DNA of 64,000 nucleotides from Tetracentron sinense (taxonomy: Eukaryota > Streptophyta > Magnoliopsida > Trochodendrales > Trochodendraceae). The notes under the pieces were generated by a model. The model made no database searches and was not told the DNA's origin. It saw nothing but the letters and a program-made list of their open reading frames with translations. The position numbers and the translations under genes were made by a program. Shown here in pieces: positions 44,769-57,048 of this stretch (its first letter is position 1; the number at the start of each line of letters is the position of its first letter). The stretch lies in NCBI GenBank assembly GCA_015143295.1, contig CM026566.1:6125072-6189071 (forward strand). Reading direction: 5' to 3'.

Positions 44769-46043
44769 ATCTCCCCCTTTTTGATGATTCCATAATTGGA
44801 TGATGGGGTGGGGGGGTTCGGGCGTGGAAAAATCCCTCTTAATAGCTATATCTATGACATTGAGGTAGCTCCCCCCTAACATATGGCGGTAGGGAGGTTT
44901 AGTATTAATATGAAATTTTTCTCCATTTGTTGGTTATTACCAATCCTATATTATATCAGTAGGAGAGTGGGGATGGGTGACCGATGTTAGCCTTTTGTAT
45001 CTTTGGCAAAGACATTTTACCCCATATGATCCATTCATTTACCATACGAGATTTTACGAGTGGGTTTCTTCTATAATTTTCTTCCCCCTAGCACTCAGCA
45101 TGATCAGTGAGCGCCAAAGCCGTTCAGTCAATACGAATTCAAAAGTCACAAACGCGATAACTTGTTTGGGCTATTACGATTCGATTAGAAGCTTCATCTC
45201 GATCGCTAAGGAAACATGGATCACTTTTTTGTTTTTTTTTAAATTCCAATTCTTTTCTCATTTAACACAAATGCCATTTAAATACTTTATTAGCTCTTAT
45301 TCAATACAAATATTCAACATGATTATAACAGGCACAAGGCATTAAAAATGCAGTGCAGTGCAAGGAGATCAGTTAACTATTATCATCGATTCCTGATATC
45401 ATACAATGATGCAAATTTCTATTCCTGAGCTTGTCTTAGTTGCATTTGTCGTAATAAGCAGTAGATCTCCAAAGCGTACGGCGCCACTCATTGAACTGTT
45501 GCAGTGAAAAATATATCATAGCCTCCTATAACAGTCTTTAATACATTCAAGTATGGAATTCCCATACCTGGTCAATTTCAAAGCAGAAAATATATATAAT
45601 AGTTTTCTACTCACTTAATCAGACTATCCATCAAGCATATAAAATCACGCATCAATCATTAAATATCCTCGAATTTCACCAATCAAACTCTCTTCATTTA
45701 GCATATACTTATAGAATATGCATCACGTGGCAGAGAATTCATTCATATTCTAATTAGTCTCATTGAGCAGTATTCATCGATGGCGGGGTTTGTGTATATA
45801 TCCAACTATACTTGCTTATTCATCATAGGCCTTTAAAGCATATATGCAAAGCACTACAAACATGATTTAAACAGCGGGTTCGGGTCGGGTGGGTCTTTCA
45901 CATCACAATTCTAGCAAAATCATTCTCATAAGTCCGTTAAATGTAAGATTGACAATAAACACATTTCTTTTTAAGTGAAACCCTCATCAAAGTTTTAGGT
46001 TGCACCCTTTGGCGCCCAAACCACTCTTCGAGATCCAACAACC
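44769..46043 (-). other. C2 3' noncoding region with polypurine tracts
   Basis: Polypurine tracts are seen on the - strand at 44769-44782 and about 44866-44877 (TAGGGGGGAGCT). The rest is AT-rich; a 122-codon frame (44977-45345, +) has no recognisable domain. I see no pol remains. Confidence 0.55.
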
Positions 46044-46713
46044 TTATCCGTTGGGATGCCTAGTTCCCTTAGGGCACTCCAAACGTTGCCTAACCCTTTT
46101 GTTTCCAATACAAGTATATATTTTTCTCTTTGTAGACGGGTAAACCGTTTTCATATATTTTTTGTTTAAATACTTAGCATTATAGCCTAATCTGCCTATG
46201 GTCGGCGCCATCGTACTTTTGATTTCTGAGCACATATTTAACTTTTTTTTCATATCTAGCATTTTTTGATAGTGTGCTACTCCGTTTTTAAACTTTAGTC
46301 TTTAATATTCCATTATTATTTGCAGGTCAATAGTGATACGTGATAGTTTTAGAGTATTTGATTTTTTGTCACTTTACACATTCTCACTCTCTTTTACTAT
46401 TTATCATTCTCATTTAGTAGGTATTCATTTTCACTTGAGATTGATAAATTTTTCTTTTTAAGAGTCTCATTTTCTTCTCTTAGAAACTTACATTCATTTT
46501 GCACAAATTCAAGTTTATTTTGAAAAGAAGAGTTTTCATTCTTAAGAATATTAATTTTAGATGACATTTTTGTATAATTTTCATAAAGTTCATCAATAAA
46601 GAGTTAGCTTGGGAAGAGTTTAATTCATCCTCATGGATCATGTGGTATAAATTGGCATTTCCTTCCTCACTTGAGCTAGCATCCGTACTTCTATCAGAGT
46701 CATCCCAAGTTGT
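46044..46713 (-). pseudogene. C2 gag C-terminal part
   Basis: It continues gag from 56023 after the C3 insertion: the frame TWDDSDRSTDASSSEEGNAN begins at the TSD. After a frameshift there is a Lys/Glu/Asn-rich coiled-coil-like part (about 46600-46300), followed by a separate open stretch (46262-46044) with basic residues. This matches the long C-terminal gag extension in C1. Confidence 0.75.
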
Positions 46714-48708
46714 TGAAAGTATGCCTATTTTTAATTGTAGAAAAACAGTTCTTGGGGGGCATACATCAAATCCCAAGATTTGACTGAGATTCTAATTGAT
46801 TTTATTCAATGAGAGTAAGAAATCACAATCGACTTTGAAATTGTTAAGTCAAATTCACAATAATAGTGATACCGGCAAAACTTCACAAGTGCCAAGTCTC
46901 CTTCGCAATCCACATGGACCTTCTTTTTCTTTAAATTTTTCTCTAATGGAAGCTAATGACCCTTCCAAAAATTCAAGCTCTAAGAATCTTGAATAAAAGA
47001 TCCAATCTTTTATTATAAAGAATCTTTCTTGATTATCAAAGATATCTTCTTGATATTCTTCTTGATATTCAAAAGCTAGAAGACAAGAGAACAAGAAAGG
47101 GGGTGGAATGGAGGTTGACCGTACATTTCAAGAAGAGAGAAGTGGGCGTGAGATAATGAGGGAGGAGAGAGATTTCCAAATCTGGAAATTAATGAATGCT
47201 CCACATGCTTGGACGTCCAACCCTTTAAATAGGCAATCTTGGGTTGCTTGATCCTTATCCAATAAGGACTCCTCAATTTGTTTCCTATTTGGTTTCTCCA
47301 TAATTAATTAGGATTAATCAAAATAGAAACTAATCTTATCCATTAGTAACCAACTAACCATATCCTTATCCTAATCCAATTAGGATTCCTTGATTAGCAA
47401 GAAACTAATTGAATCCTTATCCAACAAGAAATCTTTAATTAGTAACTAACTAACTAACTAACTAACCTTATCCAATAAAGAGTTTAATTAATTAGAAACT
47501 AATTAATAATAACTATTATTATTATAACCTCCTTGAAGTGGGCGTCCCACCCTAGGTGGGCCCCACCCCACTCGCCCCTAGGGTTCCAAAACCCTTTTGG
47601 TCATCTCATATGATCTTTTATCATATTCCCCAATGGGTCCTACCCATTTGGTTTTTCACATCTAATGTGATTCCACCTTTTAGAGCTTCACTATACCATA
47701 TGCTGATTACTTAGAGAAATTAATTATTTAATTAAATTAAATATTTTAAGAAAGTCTGTGTGTGGGATATAAAGGGATCTCCCATTTTCAGTTGTGGGAC
47801 CAAGTACTCATCCTTTTGGTGAAAGCATTGTTACTAGGGAACATCTTTCCTACACTCCATTAGGATTATTGAATTTTATCTATATCCCTGGACTTCCACC
47901 AATCACAATTAATGTCCATTAACACAATGTGATTAACCTCCAGAAAATAGAGAATTACCTGCAGGTATTTCTATCTCAAGATTTGTTTACAAATGCGTCC
48001 CTTCACTTCCAATATTGTTATAAGCTTACGGGACAATATCTAATACTATCTTTAATCCTTGACTTATATTGAGAACCCATTCTCTTTGATACTTTTAGTC
48101 AAACTTGGACTTTCAAAACATTTTCGAAATTCTTTAAGAAATAATAATTAATAATTACATTTCTTTTATACAGAAAATAAATTCCTCGATAAAACCATTT
48201 CATCGATAAATACCAGCGCTGGGTTTTTCAAGTCTGGTTTTGACAAGTATCAACTCAATATTATTTGCTCTGTAAGAGTAGTGGAATCGTTGTTAAGTGT
48301 ACACACACTTCTTCCAGTATAGCGTACATAACCCAACGAGCCCGTGTTTAGTCCGGTGTGTTGGACATTAGCGATTGGCTACATCAAAGCTACATAGGCA
48401 AATACTAGAGAAGATGTCGACCTCTCACGTTAAAGACAATTTGTCAGATGGACTACCCTAAATATAAAGACAATATATTTCTAAGGGTATCCACTGAGCG
48501 ATCCATATCTCCTTAGCACTCAGTTATCAACTAATTGGATGGTTTTCCTACAATGTTACCTAAGGGAAAAAGTAGTCCAATCCAATGAGATACTTTTTGA
48601 TATTTTACCAAATGTAGAAGATAATGTGTGAATGTAAAAATATGCATTTGTTGATTAAATAGATAAATATAATTCCGGAATGACTTTCGTGGGCATATAT
48701 GTCTAATA
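46714..48708 (-). repeat. C3 3' LTR, with internal deletion
   Basis: 1995 bp, starting TGAAAGTATGCC on the + strand and ending GTCTAATA. It lacks about 185 bp present in the 5' LTR: at 48500, GATCC joins directly to CATATCTCC, while in the other copy the extra block lies at about 55640-55830. Repeats of the type TAACTAACTAAC (about 47440-47463) are in both LTRs. Confidence 0.92.
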
Positions 48709-48722
48709 ATCTCCCACTTGCA
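48709..48722 (-). other. C3 polypurine tract
   Basis: On the - strand it reads GCAAGTGGGAGAT immediately before the 3' LTR. Confidence 0.7.
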
Positions 48723-49212
48723 CTCAAAGCCGATCTCCTATGTATCTAATACCCATCGACTCTAGATGTTTCTCAAAACACCTTATGAGTAAGTGCTTTA
48801 GTAAATGGGCCCGCCATGTTGTCTGTTGCGCACTCTTGGATAACTTGATGTTTCCACTCTTGACAATCTAATTGTCTCGGATGTAATCTCCTTTCATTGT
48901 GCTTAGTCCTCCGATTTGCTTTAGGCTTGAGCAATAGCACTACTATTATCACCATAAAGTATGATAGGAGATTCTATCAAGGAAACAGCACCAAGTGTCT
49001 GGATACACTCTTTTATCCATACTGTGCTAGGATAAACTCTTTTATCCATGTCATACTTGGATAAACTCTTTTATCCATACTGTAAGCTAGACAATTTAAT
49101 CCACCATTAATACTTGAAAAATGCCATTAACTGTTGTCCAATGCTCAAGACTCGGGTTTAATTGATATTTACTCACGATACTCACTGCGTGAAAATATCA
49201 ATTCTTGTCAAT
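48723..49212 (-). pseudogene. C3 RNase H remnant with deletion and 29-bp triplication
   Basis: The end of pol is recognisable (48955-48740: RTKHNERR, then DNMAGPFTKAL and FEKHLESMGIRY). Upstream of this, most of the RNase H is missing. A 29-bp unit containing GGATAAACTCTTTTATCCAT is repeated three times (49001-49029, 49030-49058, 49059-49089). As 29 is not a multiple of three the repeat breaks the frame. The region between RT and this block is shorter than in the family. Confidence 0.75.
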
Positions 49213-50230
49213 CTAATTGATTTGGGACAATCCCAGCATCCTTTTTCTTTGATCTCTAAACACTTTAAGATCAAGAATATAGGATGCCTCACTGAGGTCT
49301 TTCAATGCAAAGTTACATGATAACCAGATTTTAACCGTTGATAACATTCCTACATCATTCCCAATGAGTAGACTATCATCTACATAAAGAACTAGGAAAG
49401 TTATTGCACTCCCACTGACCTTCTTATACATACATGCTTCATCCATGTTTTGTTGAAAACCAAACGATTTGATTGATTCATCAAAACGGATATTCCAACT
49501 CTGAGAAGCTTGCTTAAGGCCATAAATGGATTTTATCAATTTGCAGACTTTATTATTTTGGCCATAGAATTCAAAACCTTCGGGCTAATCCATATAAATT
49601 TCCTCTTGACTGTTTCCATTTAAGAAAGCAGTTTTGACATCCATCTGCCATATCTCATAGTCATAAAAAGCTGCAATTGATAACAGAATTCTAATGGACT
49701 TTAGTATTGCTACTGGTGAAAAGGTTTCTTCATAGTCGATACCAGCTCTTTGACTATACTCTTTTCCCACAAGCCTTGCTTTAAAGGTCTCTACCTTTCC
49801 ATCGGATCCACGTTTCCTCTTGTAGATCCATTTGCACCCAATAGGTCTAATTCCCTCAGGCTTTTCAACCAGGGTCCAGACACCATTCGAGTACATGGAG
49901 TCCATTTCAGATTCTATGGTCTTATGCCAATTATCAGAATCAATATCACATATTGCTTCTTGATAAATGTAAGGATCATCATCTAAGGAATCCGATTCCA
50001 TAGAATATACCTCATACTAATAAGACAATCTATCTAGAGGTTGATTGATCCTTGCACTTCTCCTAAATTGTTGTGTATTTAAAGGTTCAGTTAAGATGAG
50101 ATTAACCTTGGCCACTTTATCCTGACTTTGCTCCTAAAGATCAATTCTAAATCCATCTTTTCTATTGAGGATCATATCATCTTCTAGAAAAATGGCATTC
50201 CTGCTTACAAACACCTTTTGTTCGCTAGGA
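49213..50230 (-). pseudogene. C3 reverse transcriptase
   Basis: From 50001: DNWHKTIESEMDSMYSNGVW, IGCKWIYKRKRGSDGKVETF, then WQMDVKTAFLNGN, a stop at 49585-49587, and in the same frame SIYGLKQASQSWNIRFDES and YVDDSLLIGN (about 49370). It ends in a stop at 49213 after an otherwise complete thumb region. The part 50230-50002 is a degenerate linker with a few stops. Confidence 0.88.
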
Positions 50231-50767
50231 TTATAGAAATAATATCCATGAGTTTCTTTTGGGTATCATAAGGAATCCGATTTCATTATCTCTAAGATAA
50301 TCCATAAACTTATTTGAGAGGTACTCTCCTCCTCGGTCGGATCTGAGAGTTTTAATACATTTACCTGATTGTTTTTCTACTTCATTCTGGAATTTTTTGA
50401 ACTTTTCAAAAGATTCTGACTTGTGTTTCATTAGATATATGAAACCAAATCTAGAAAAATCATCTGTGTATGTAATGAAGTAGACAAAGTCACCTCTAGC
50501 TGAATGATTCATGGGTCCACATACATCAGTGTGAATTAATTCCAATATACTTGTGGCTCTCATAGGTTTGCCTGTAAATGGCCTTTTGGTCATTTTACCT
50601 TGCAAACAAGGTTCACAAGTTGGATAAGGTTCAACATGTAAATGTTTTAAAGGACCATCCTTTACCAATTTGTTGAGCCTATCCAAATTGATATGGCCTT
50701 GGCCTAATCTGAGATGCCATAAGTATGTTGGATTCACAGACTCTCTACCTCTTTTCTGAGGTGTCAC
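50231..50767 (-). pseudogene. C3 integrase with internal deletion
   Basis: It starts with the pre-integrase motif YLWHRLGQGHINLDRL-like sequence (about 50725; the text reads LWHLRLGQGHINLDRL) and a zinc-binding pair CEPCLQGK. The core has HTDVCGPM, DDFSRFGF and SDRGGEYLS. At about 50262-50275 the sequence jumps from the middle of the core to a segment that belongs well downstream (Gly-Tyr-Tyr-Phe-Tyr-Asn-Pro block), so the part carrying the catalytic Glu and the following roughly 150 residues is missing. An integrase made from this copy would be inactive. Confidence 0.85.
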
Positions 50768-52057
50768 ACTGGTGGACTCTTTATCCTAAATGTTATTTAC
50801 AAAATTACTTACAAGATCAAGATAATAAAGACCATTAGACAATGTGCCGGAAACAATAACACTATTATTGTATTTGATAACTACATTAGTATCAAATGCA
50901 CTGAATAACCATTAACGATTAAACTAGAAACAGAAATCAAATTTCTGCGCATGTCTGACACATATAATCAGTCTTTTAAAACTAAGATCCTATTAAAATC
51001 AAATTCTAAAATATAAGTTCTGATGACGATCGCAACAACACTTGCTTCCGTTTCCATCCTTATTTTGATTTCCCCATCACTGAGCTTTCTGCTCTCCTGA
51101 AACCCCTGTAGCATATTACAAATATGTGAGGTAAATCTACTATCTACACACCAAGAGATTGAGGATCCAATAATGAAATTGGATTCAATGGTGAAAGTTT
51201 CTGACATACCTTCCAAAGGCTTGTCCTTGAGGGATGCTAAGTAAAATTTGCAATTCCTCTTCCAGTGACCTGGTTTCTTGTAATAGAAGCAGACATTCTG
51301 ATTCATTTCCTTGTCCTTTTTATCAGAAGCTTTCTTGTTCTTGTTCTTACCCTTCTTGCCTTTGAGGAACCTGGAGAAATTGGACTTCTTTTTTTTCTAG
51401 CCTTTGCCCTTTAGGCTTGAGCCTTGAAGGTCCAACTCCCTCTACGACATTTGCATAGAGCTTAGTACGCTTCATAAGGTCCTCAGCTCCTTGCAACATG
51501 TTTAGGAGCTCTGACAGAGAAGTCTCCAATTTGTTCATATTGAAATTCAATATAAAAGCAGAAAAGGATTTTGGGAGAGAGTTCAGGATCGAATCCGTTT
51601 GACTCTGTTGATCAAGATCTGCTCCAAGGGTCAAGAGTTCATTAATGAACCCCATCATTTTGACAACATGCTCCCGGACTGGGCTACCATCAGACATCTT
51701 GGTCTCTATCAGTCCTTTTATTGCCAACTGCCTAGCAGTACTGTTTTGTTCCCTGAACATCTCCCTGAGATTAGTCAATATGTCCTTAGCTGTAGCAAAA
51801 CCCTTGTGCTGTTGCTGTAGGACATTTAACATGGAAGCAAGCATGTAGCATTTGGGCAAACTATTTGACTCATGCCACTTTAAGGCTTTCTCAACTGCCT
51901 CAGGGGTCTAAATTGCGTCATCAAATTCTAGATAGTCGGATGTGAGGACATAAGCTATTTTCTGAGAGATAAGCACAATGTCAAGGTTTCTTTTCCAGTC
52001 CACAAAATTTGGACTAGTCAACCGATTCTCTTCTAGAATCTTGGAAAGGGGATTCAT
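50768..52057 (-). pseudogene. C3 gag and protease
   Basis: Gag starts MNPLSKILEENRLTSPNF at 52057, with a TAG at 51908-51910. The open part 51859-51347 has a UBN2-like gag domain (LREMFREQNSTARQLAIKGL, then VREHVVKMMGFINEL). After a frame change a zinc knuckle follows where one Cys is Tyr (CFYYKKPGHWKRNC, about 51260-51300), then the protease site SWCVDSRFTSHIC, where DSG has become DSR. The open frame ends at 50968. Between 50967 and 50768 are pieces of the protease/integrase linker. Confidence 0.85.
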
Positions 52058-53798
52058 GGCTTATATATACAATAAAATAAGCATAAATTATTACATTTAT
52101 TTTTACACATATATTCATTGGATTTTTGGGATTTTAAAATTTGATGATCCTCTCATCTTTCTTCAAATTTCATCATTCCCTTCAGTATATGAAATTAGGG
52201 AATAAAGCTTTTATTCCAGATGAGTATTGAGATCTTCATAATACACATGTAATCTTCCATGCTAGGATAGTACCACACATGCACTACAAGGTGGATAGTA
52301 ATCATCCATTACTAAGTATCTCATGCATAACTCCTTAGGTAAATTAGTGATTCTCAATTTTCTTGCGACCTACCAGGACAACATGATTGTCACTGTGTCA
52401 GTCGTCATGTTTCTTTGTTTAAGTGAAACCCATTATTTTCGGTTGTCATGTGATCAAGTAGAGATGTGCCCCCATGCTAGTTGACACTCTCTATCAGGCC
52501 ATATACAGTCCTATCTACAATAGAAATAATGCACTAGGAGTTTAATTTAAACTGAATTATGTCAAACTCCTATCAGAAAGACAAGACTCAGGCTAATTAA
52601 TTCATAATCTTTATTGATAATGGAAGGCCTTACGATTAATAATCTAATTTATTATCACTTAATATTTTTCTTGAAGGGAACAATATTAAACAGGCATGAT
52701 CATATCAATATCTAAATATTCATCATATGAATTATGAAAATTTTCGATAATAGGATTATCAAGGAGTGATAAACTTCCACTAGCCCTCACAGGAGGTTTT
52801 GATCATTAGAGTTTTCACCTTATAATCAAAAACTACTCATCCCTATAACTTTAGGGTATTTGGATGTCAATTTAGTGATCCATCTACGATTAATGTCTTT
52901 TTAGACACAATTATCCAATAATCTCGTATGTAAAGGTTTTACGTAAAAATCTTCGCATGGGTCACAAGCTCCACGTCAAAAAGAGTACTAGTAATGTATT
53001 GTGTCTAAATATAAAAAATTTATAATTAAACACAATTCATTAATAAAAGTAAAATCTAATTATCCTAAATTATCACAAAAGCGATAATCACAATTATCAC
53101 AACTTCTGGGCTAAATGAAATACTATTAATCATCACATGAATAATAATATAATAATTATAATCATATTATAATCTCATAATGGGTTTACAAAAATCATAC
53201 GACCTTATTTAATTACAACAGGGGAATTAAATAAAGCCCTACTACAATTTGCTATCTTGTAATGGTTCTCCGGACATCTCCTTCGGTTGATTTAGTCCAC
53301 CATAAATCAGCAACCCTATTCTAAAAATAAGAAAAGTGGGAGGGGAGGGGAAAGAGAAGGAGGTATGATTTGTGGAACCCATCCAACACATAAAATAACA
53401 TTTATTTATCATGATAAATATATTATATATTATTTATGGTAGCTCGGGGCTTTCAGAATAAATTAAACAATTTAATTTAATACTAAAAAGGATCTCCAAA
53501 TCCTTAAGGCCTTTAACCAAATTTATTTATCTATATATACTTATCCCTATTAAAATTTCGAGAGGTTTTGGAATCATCCAAACTTGAAATTAGTCTCACA
53601 CTAATTTCTATGGCTTAATTTTTATTCCCTCGATAATTACAGGGAGACCCCTAAGCCCTACTAATGATTATCCCATAATCAAGAAGTGATCAAGAATAAA
53701 AAAGATTCATCACTAGGGGTAGCCAAAATCTATAGGGAGGGTAATATGATTTAATAAAAATTGGTTATGCCTTAAAATCAAAGAGAAGCATAGCCAAG
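52058..53798 (-). other. C3 leader, noncoding
   Basis: The interval between primer site and gag is AT-rich and has no credible ORF. A 75-codon + strand frame (51978-52205) is antisense to gag start. Nothing else is recognised; 1.7 kb is long for a copia leader. Confidence 0.6.
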
Positions 53799-53810
53799 GC
53801 TCTGATACCA
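53799..53810 (-). other. C3 primer-binding site
   Basis: The - strand reads TGGTATCAGAGC, a perfect initiator tRNA-Met complement, one base inside the 5' LTR. Confidence 0.92.
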
Positions 53811-53811
53811 C

Positions 53812-56022
53812 TGAAAGTATATCTCTTTTTAATTTTAGAAAAACAATTTTTGGGGGGCATACATTGAATCCCAAGCTCTGACTAAGATTCTAATTGATTT
53901 TATTCAATGAGAGTAAGAAATCATAATCACCTTTGTGACTTTGAAATTATTAAGTCAAATCCACGATAATAGCGATACCGGCAAAACTTTACAAGTGCCA
54001 AGTCTCCTTCGCAATCCACACAGACCTTCTTTTTCTTTAAAGCTTTCTCTAATGAAAGCTAATGGCCCTTTCAAAAAGTCCAGATCTATGAATCTTGAAT
54101 AAAAGATCCAATTTTTATTATAAAGAACCTTTCTTGATTATCAAAGATATATTCTTGATATTCTTCTTGATATATATTCAACAGCTAGAAGACAAGAGAA
54201 CAAGAAAGGGGGTGGAATGGAGGCTGACCGTACATTTCAAGAAGAGAGAAGTGGGCGTGAGATAATGAGGGAGGAGAGGGATTTCCAAATCTGGAAATTA
54301 ATGAATGCTCCACATGCTTGGACGTCCAACCCTTTAAATAGGCAATCTTGGGTTGCTTGCAACCCAAGAGTCCTAATCCTTATCCAATAAGGACTCCTCG
54401 ATTTGTTTCCTATTTGGTTTCTCCATAATTAATTATGATTAATCAAAATAGAAACTAATCTTATCTATTAGTAACCAACTAACCATATCTTTATCCTAAT
54501 ACAATTAGGATTCCTTGATTAGCAAGAAACTAATAGAATCCTTGTCCAACAAGGAATCTTTAATTACTAACTAACTAACTAACTAACAAACCTTATCCAA
54601 TAAGGAGTTTAATTAATTAGAAACTAATTAATAATAACTATTATTATTATAACCTCATTGAAGTGAGCGTCCCACCTTAGGTGGGCCCCACCCCACACGC
54701 CCCTAGGGTTCCAAACCCCTTTTGGTCATCTCATGTGATCTTTTATCATATTCCCCAATGGGTCCTACCCATTTGATTTTTCACATCTAATGTGATTTCA
54801 CCTTTTAGAGCTTCACTATACCATATAGTGATTACTTAGAAAAATTAATTAATTTAATTATTTAATTAAATTAAATACTTTAAGAAAGTCCTTGTGTGTG
54901 GGATCTTAAGGGATCTCCTATTTCCGGTTGTGGGACCAAGTACTCAACCTTTTGGTTAAAACATTGTTACTAGGAAACACCTTTCCTACACTCCATTAGG
55001 ATTATAGAATTTTATCTATATCCCTAGACTTTCACCAATCACAATTAATTTCCATTAACACAATGTGATTAACCTCCATAAAATAGAGAATTACTTGAAA
55101 GTATTTTTATCTCAAGATTTGTTTACAGATGTGTCCCTCCACTTCCAATATTGTTATAAGCTTACGAGACAATATCTAATACTGTCTTTAATCCCTAGCT
55201 TATATTGAGAACCCATTCTATTTGATACTTTTAGTCAAAATTGGACTTTCAAAACATTTTAAAAATTCTTTAAAAGAAATAATAATTAATAATTACATTT
55301 CTTTTATATAGAAAATAAATTCCTTGATAAAACCATTTCATCGATAAATACCAACGCTGAGTTTTTCAAGTCTGGTTTTGACAAGTATCAACTCAATATT
55401 ATTTACTCTGTAAGAGTAGTGGAATCATTGTTGAGTGTATACACACTTCTTCCAGTATAGCGTACATAACCCAACAAGCCCGTATTTAGTCCGGTGTGAT
55501 GGACATTGGCGATTGGCTACATCAAAGCTACATAGGCAAATACTAGAGAAGATGTCGACCTCTCACGTTAAAGACAATTTGTCCGATGGACTACCCTAAA
55601 TATAAAGATAATATTTTTTCTAAGGGTATCCACTGAGTGATCCAGTTGCAATATAAGTACTTCTTACTTATATCAACATCTTAGTCAAGAGACCCTTCTC
55701 TCAGTGATTGAGATTCATCACTCCATCATATAGAACTAACAATGTGTAAGTTATTAGGAATACATTGTCTAGATGTATCCTGATTAACTTAGAACAATTT
55801 TAGGTCTACAAGGAACTGGAAAACCATATCTCCTTAGCAATTAGTTTATCAACTAATTGGATGGTTTTCCTACAATGTTACCTATAGGACAAAGTAGTCT
55901 CATCCAATGAGATACTTTTTGATATTTTACTCAATGTAGAAGATAATGTGTGAATGTAAAAATATGCACTTATTGATTAAATAGATAAATACAATTTTGG
56001 AATGGGGCATATATGTCTAACA
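53812..56022 (-). repeat. C3 5' LTR
   Basis: 2211 bp, TGTTAGACATATATGCCCC... on the - strand. It is collinear with 46714-48708 apart from the roughly 185-bp extra block at about 55640-55830 and scattered substitutions. Confidence 0.93.
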
Positions 56023-56982
56023 GTTGTGGCCTTCATTGCTCTTCTCTTGTAGGTATATCTTTTCTTGAGTAAGGGGCACTCCGATTTGATATAACCGGGT
56101 TTTTTGCACTTGTATCAAACCACATCTTCTCCTTCATCACTTGATTTGTTCTTCTTGCATTTGATGACTTTCTTTTCAAATTCTTTTATGAAAGCCATTT
56201 TCTTGATATTCTTCTTATGTTTCAAGAACCTCATGAATTTCTTGGCCATCTCCTCTACTTCACTACCTATATCACTTTCTTCATTGTAGTAGGATGATCT
56301 TAAGACATGTCCCTTAAAAGGTGAAGGCTCCTCTTCTTGGAGTTCTTGATTCCTCATGAGTCATTAACGATCCGAGAAGTTCATCCTTGGGCAGCTTGGA
56401 CAAATCCTTGGCTTCTTGGATGACAGTCACTTTTGGAGTCCATTCTTTTGAAAGTGACCGGAGGATCTTTCTTACCATTTCTGCATTGGGATACACTTTA
56501 CCAAGAGATTTAAGTTCATTAGTAATGTTAGTGAATCTTGAAAACATAATAGAAATGGGCTCATTCTCTATCATTTTAAATAATTCATATTTATGGATTA
56601 AAATATTAATTTTTTCTTCCTTAACTAGGTTGGTCCCTTCCCAAATTTCCTTAGCGGAGTCACAACCCGAGACTCTGTTAAACTCTTAAGGACTCAAGGC
56701 ACAATTTAAATTACTTATTGCCTTGACATTGATTTGAATGAGTTTAACATTCTCTTGAGTCCATTCATCCTTATTCGTAGGCGTTTTAATACCTTTAACA
56801 AGCTTTGAGGGGATGAAGGGAATATTTATTATTGATTGCCACACTTTATAATCTAAAGCTTGAATGAAATACATCATTCTAACTTTCCAATATGCATAGT
56901 ATTGACCATCAAATAAAGGTGGTCTTTGGGTTGATTGGCCTTCTCGTAGGGAGGTTGATTTAACATTTATAGAATTTGCCAT
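56023..56982 (-). pseudogene. C2 gag N-terminal part
   Basis: It begins MANSINVKSTSLREGQSTQR at 56982 and continues PPLFDGQYYAYWKVRMMYF. A TAA at 56686-56688 takes the place of Gln in the family, and about 20 bp are missing shortly after. The frame continues in 56574-56314 (ISIMFSRFTNITNELKSLGK), then changes frame near 56340. The zinc knuckle is YKCKKPGYIKSEC (about 56075), preceded by a TGA. C3 is inserted at 56023; the remainder is at 46713. The gag is close to that of C1 in order and style. Confidence 0.85.
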
Positions 56983-57034
56983 ATAAATATATCTTTAAAC
57001 TCTAAGATTTTTTAGATCAAATATAGAGATTCTA

Positions 57035-57046
57035 GCTTTGATACCA
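57035..57046 (-). other. C2 primer-binding site
   Basis: The - strand reads TGGTATCAAAGC, one mismatch to the initiator tRNA-Met complement. Confidence 0.8.
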
Positions 57047-57048
57047 CT

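Larger units (their letters stand above)
46714..56022 (-). mobile_element. C3: Ty1/copia element with GTTGT duplication
   Basis: A 9.3-kb element on the - strand with LTRs 46714-48708 and 53812-56022, primer site, gag, protease, integrase, RT and remnants of RNase H. It is flanked by a perfect GTTGT duplication (46709-46713 and 56023-56027) and sits inside C2 gag, whose reading continues on both sides. Its pol has internal deletions. The lineage differs from C1 (different gag, single polypurine tract); I do not assign it. Confidence 0.93.

Noticed and set aside
44977-45345. 122-codon ORF in the C2 3' region
   Set aside because: AT-rich, no recognisable domain, no homologue in C1 at this position; most likely chance.
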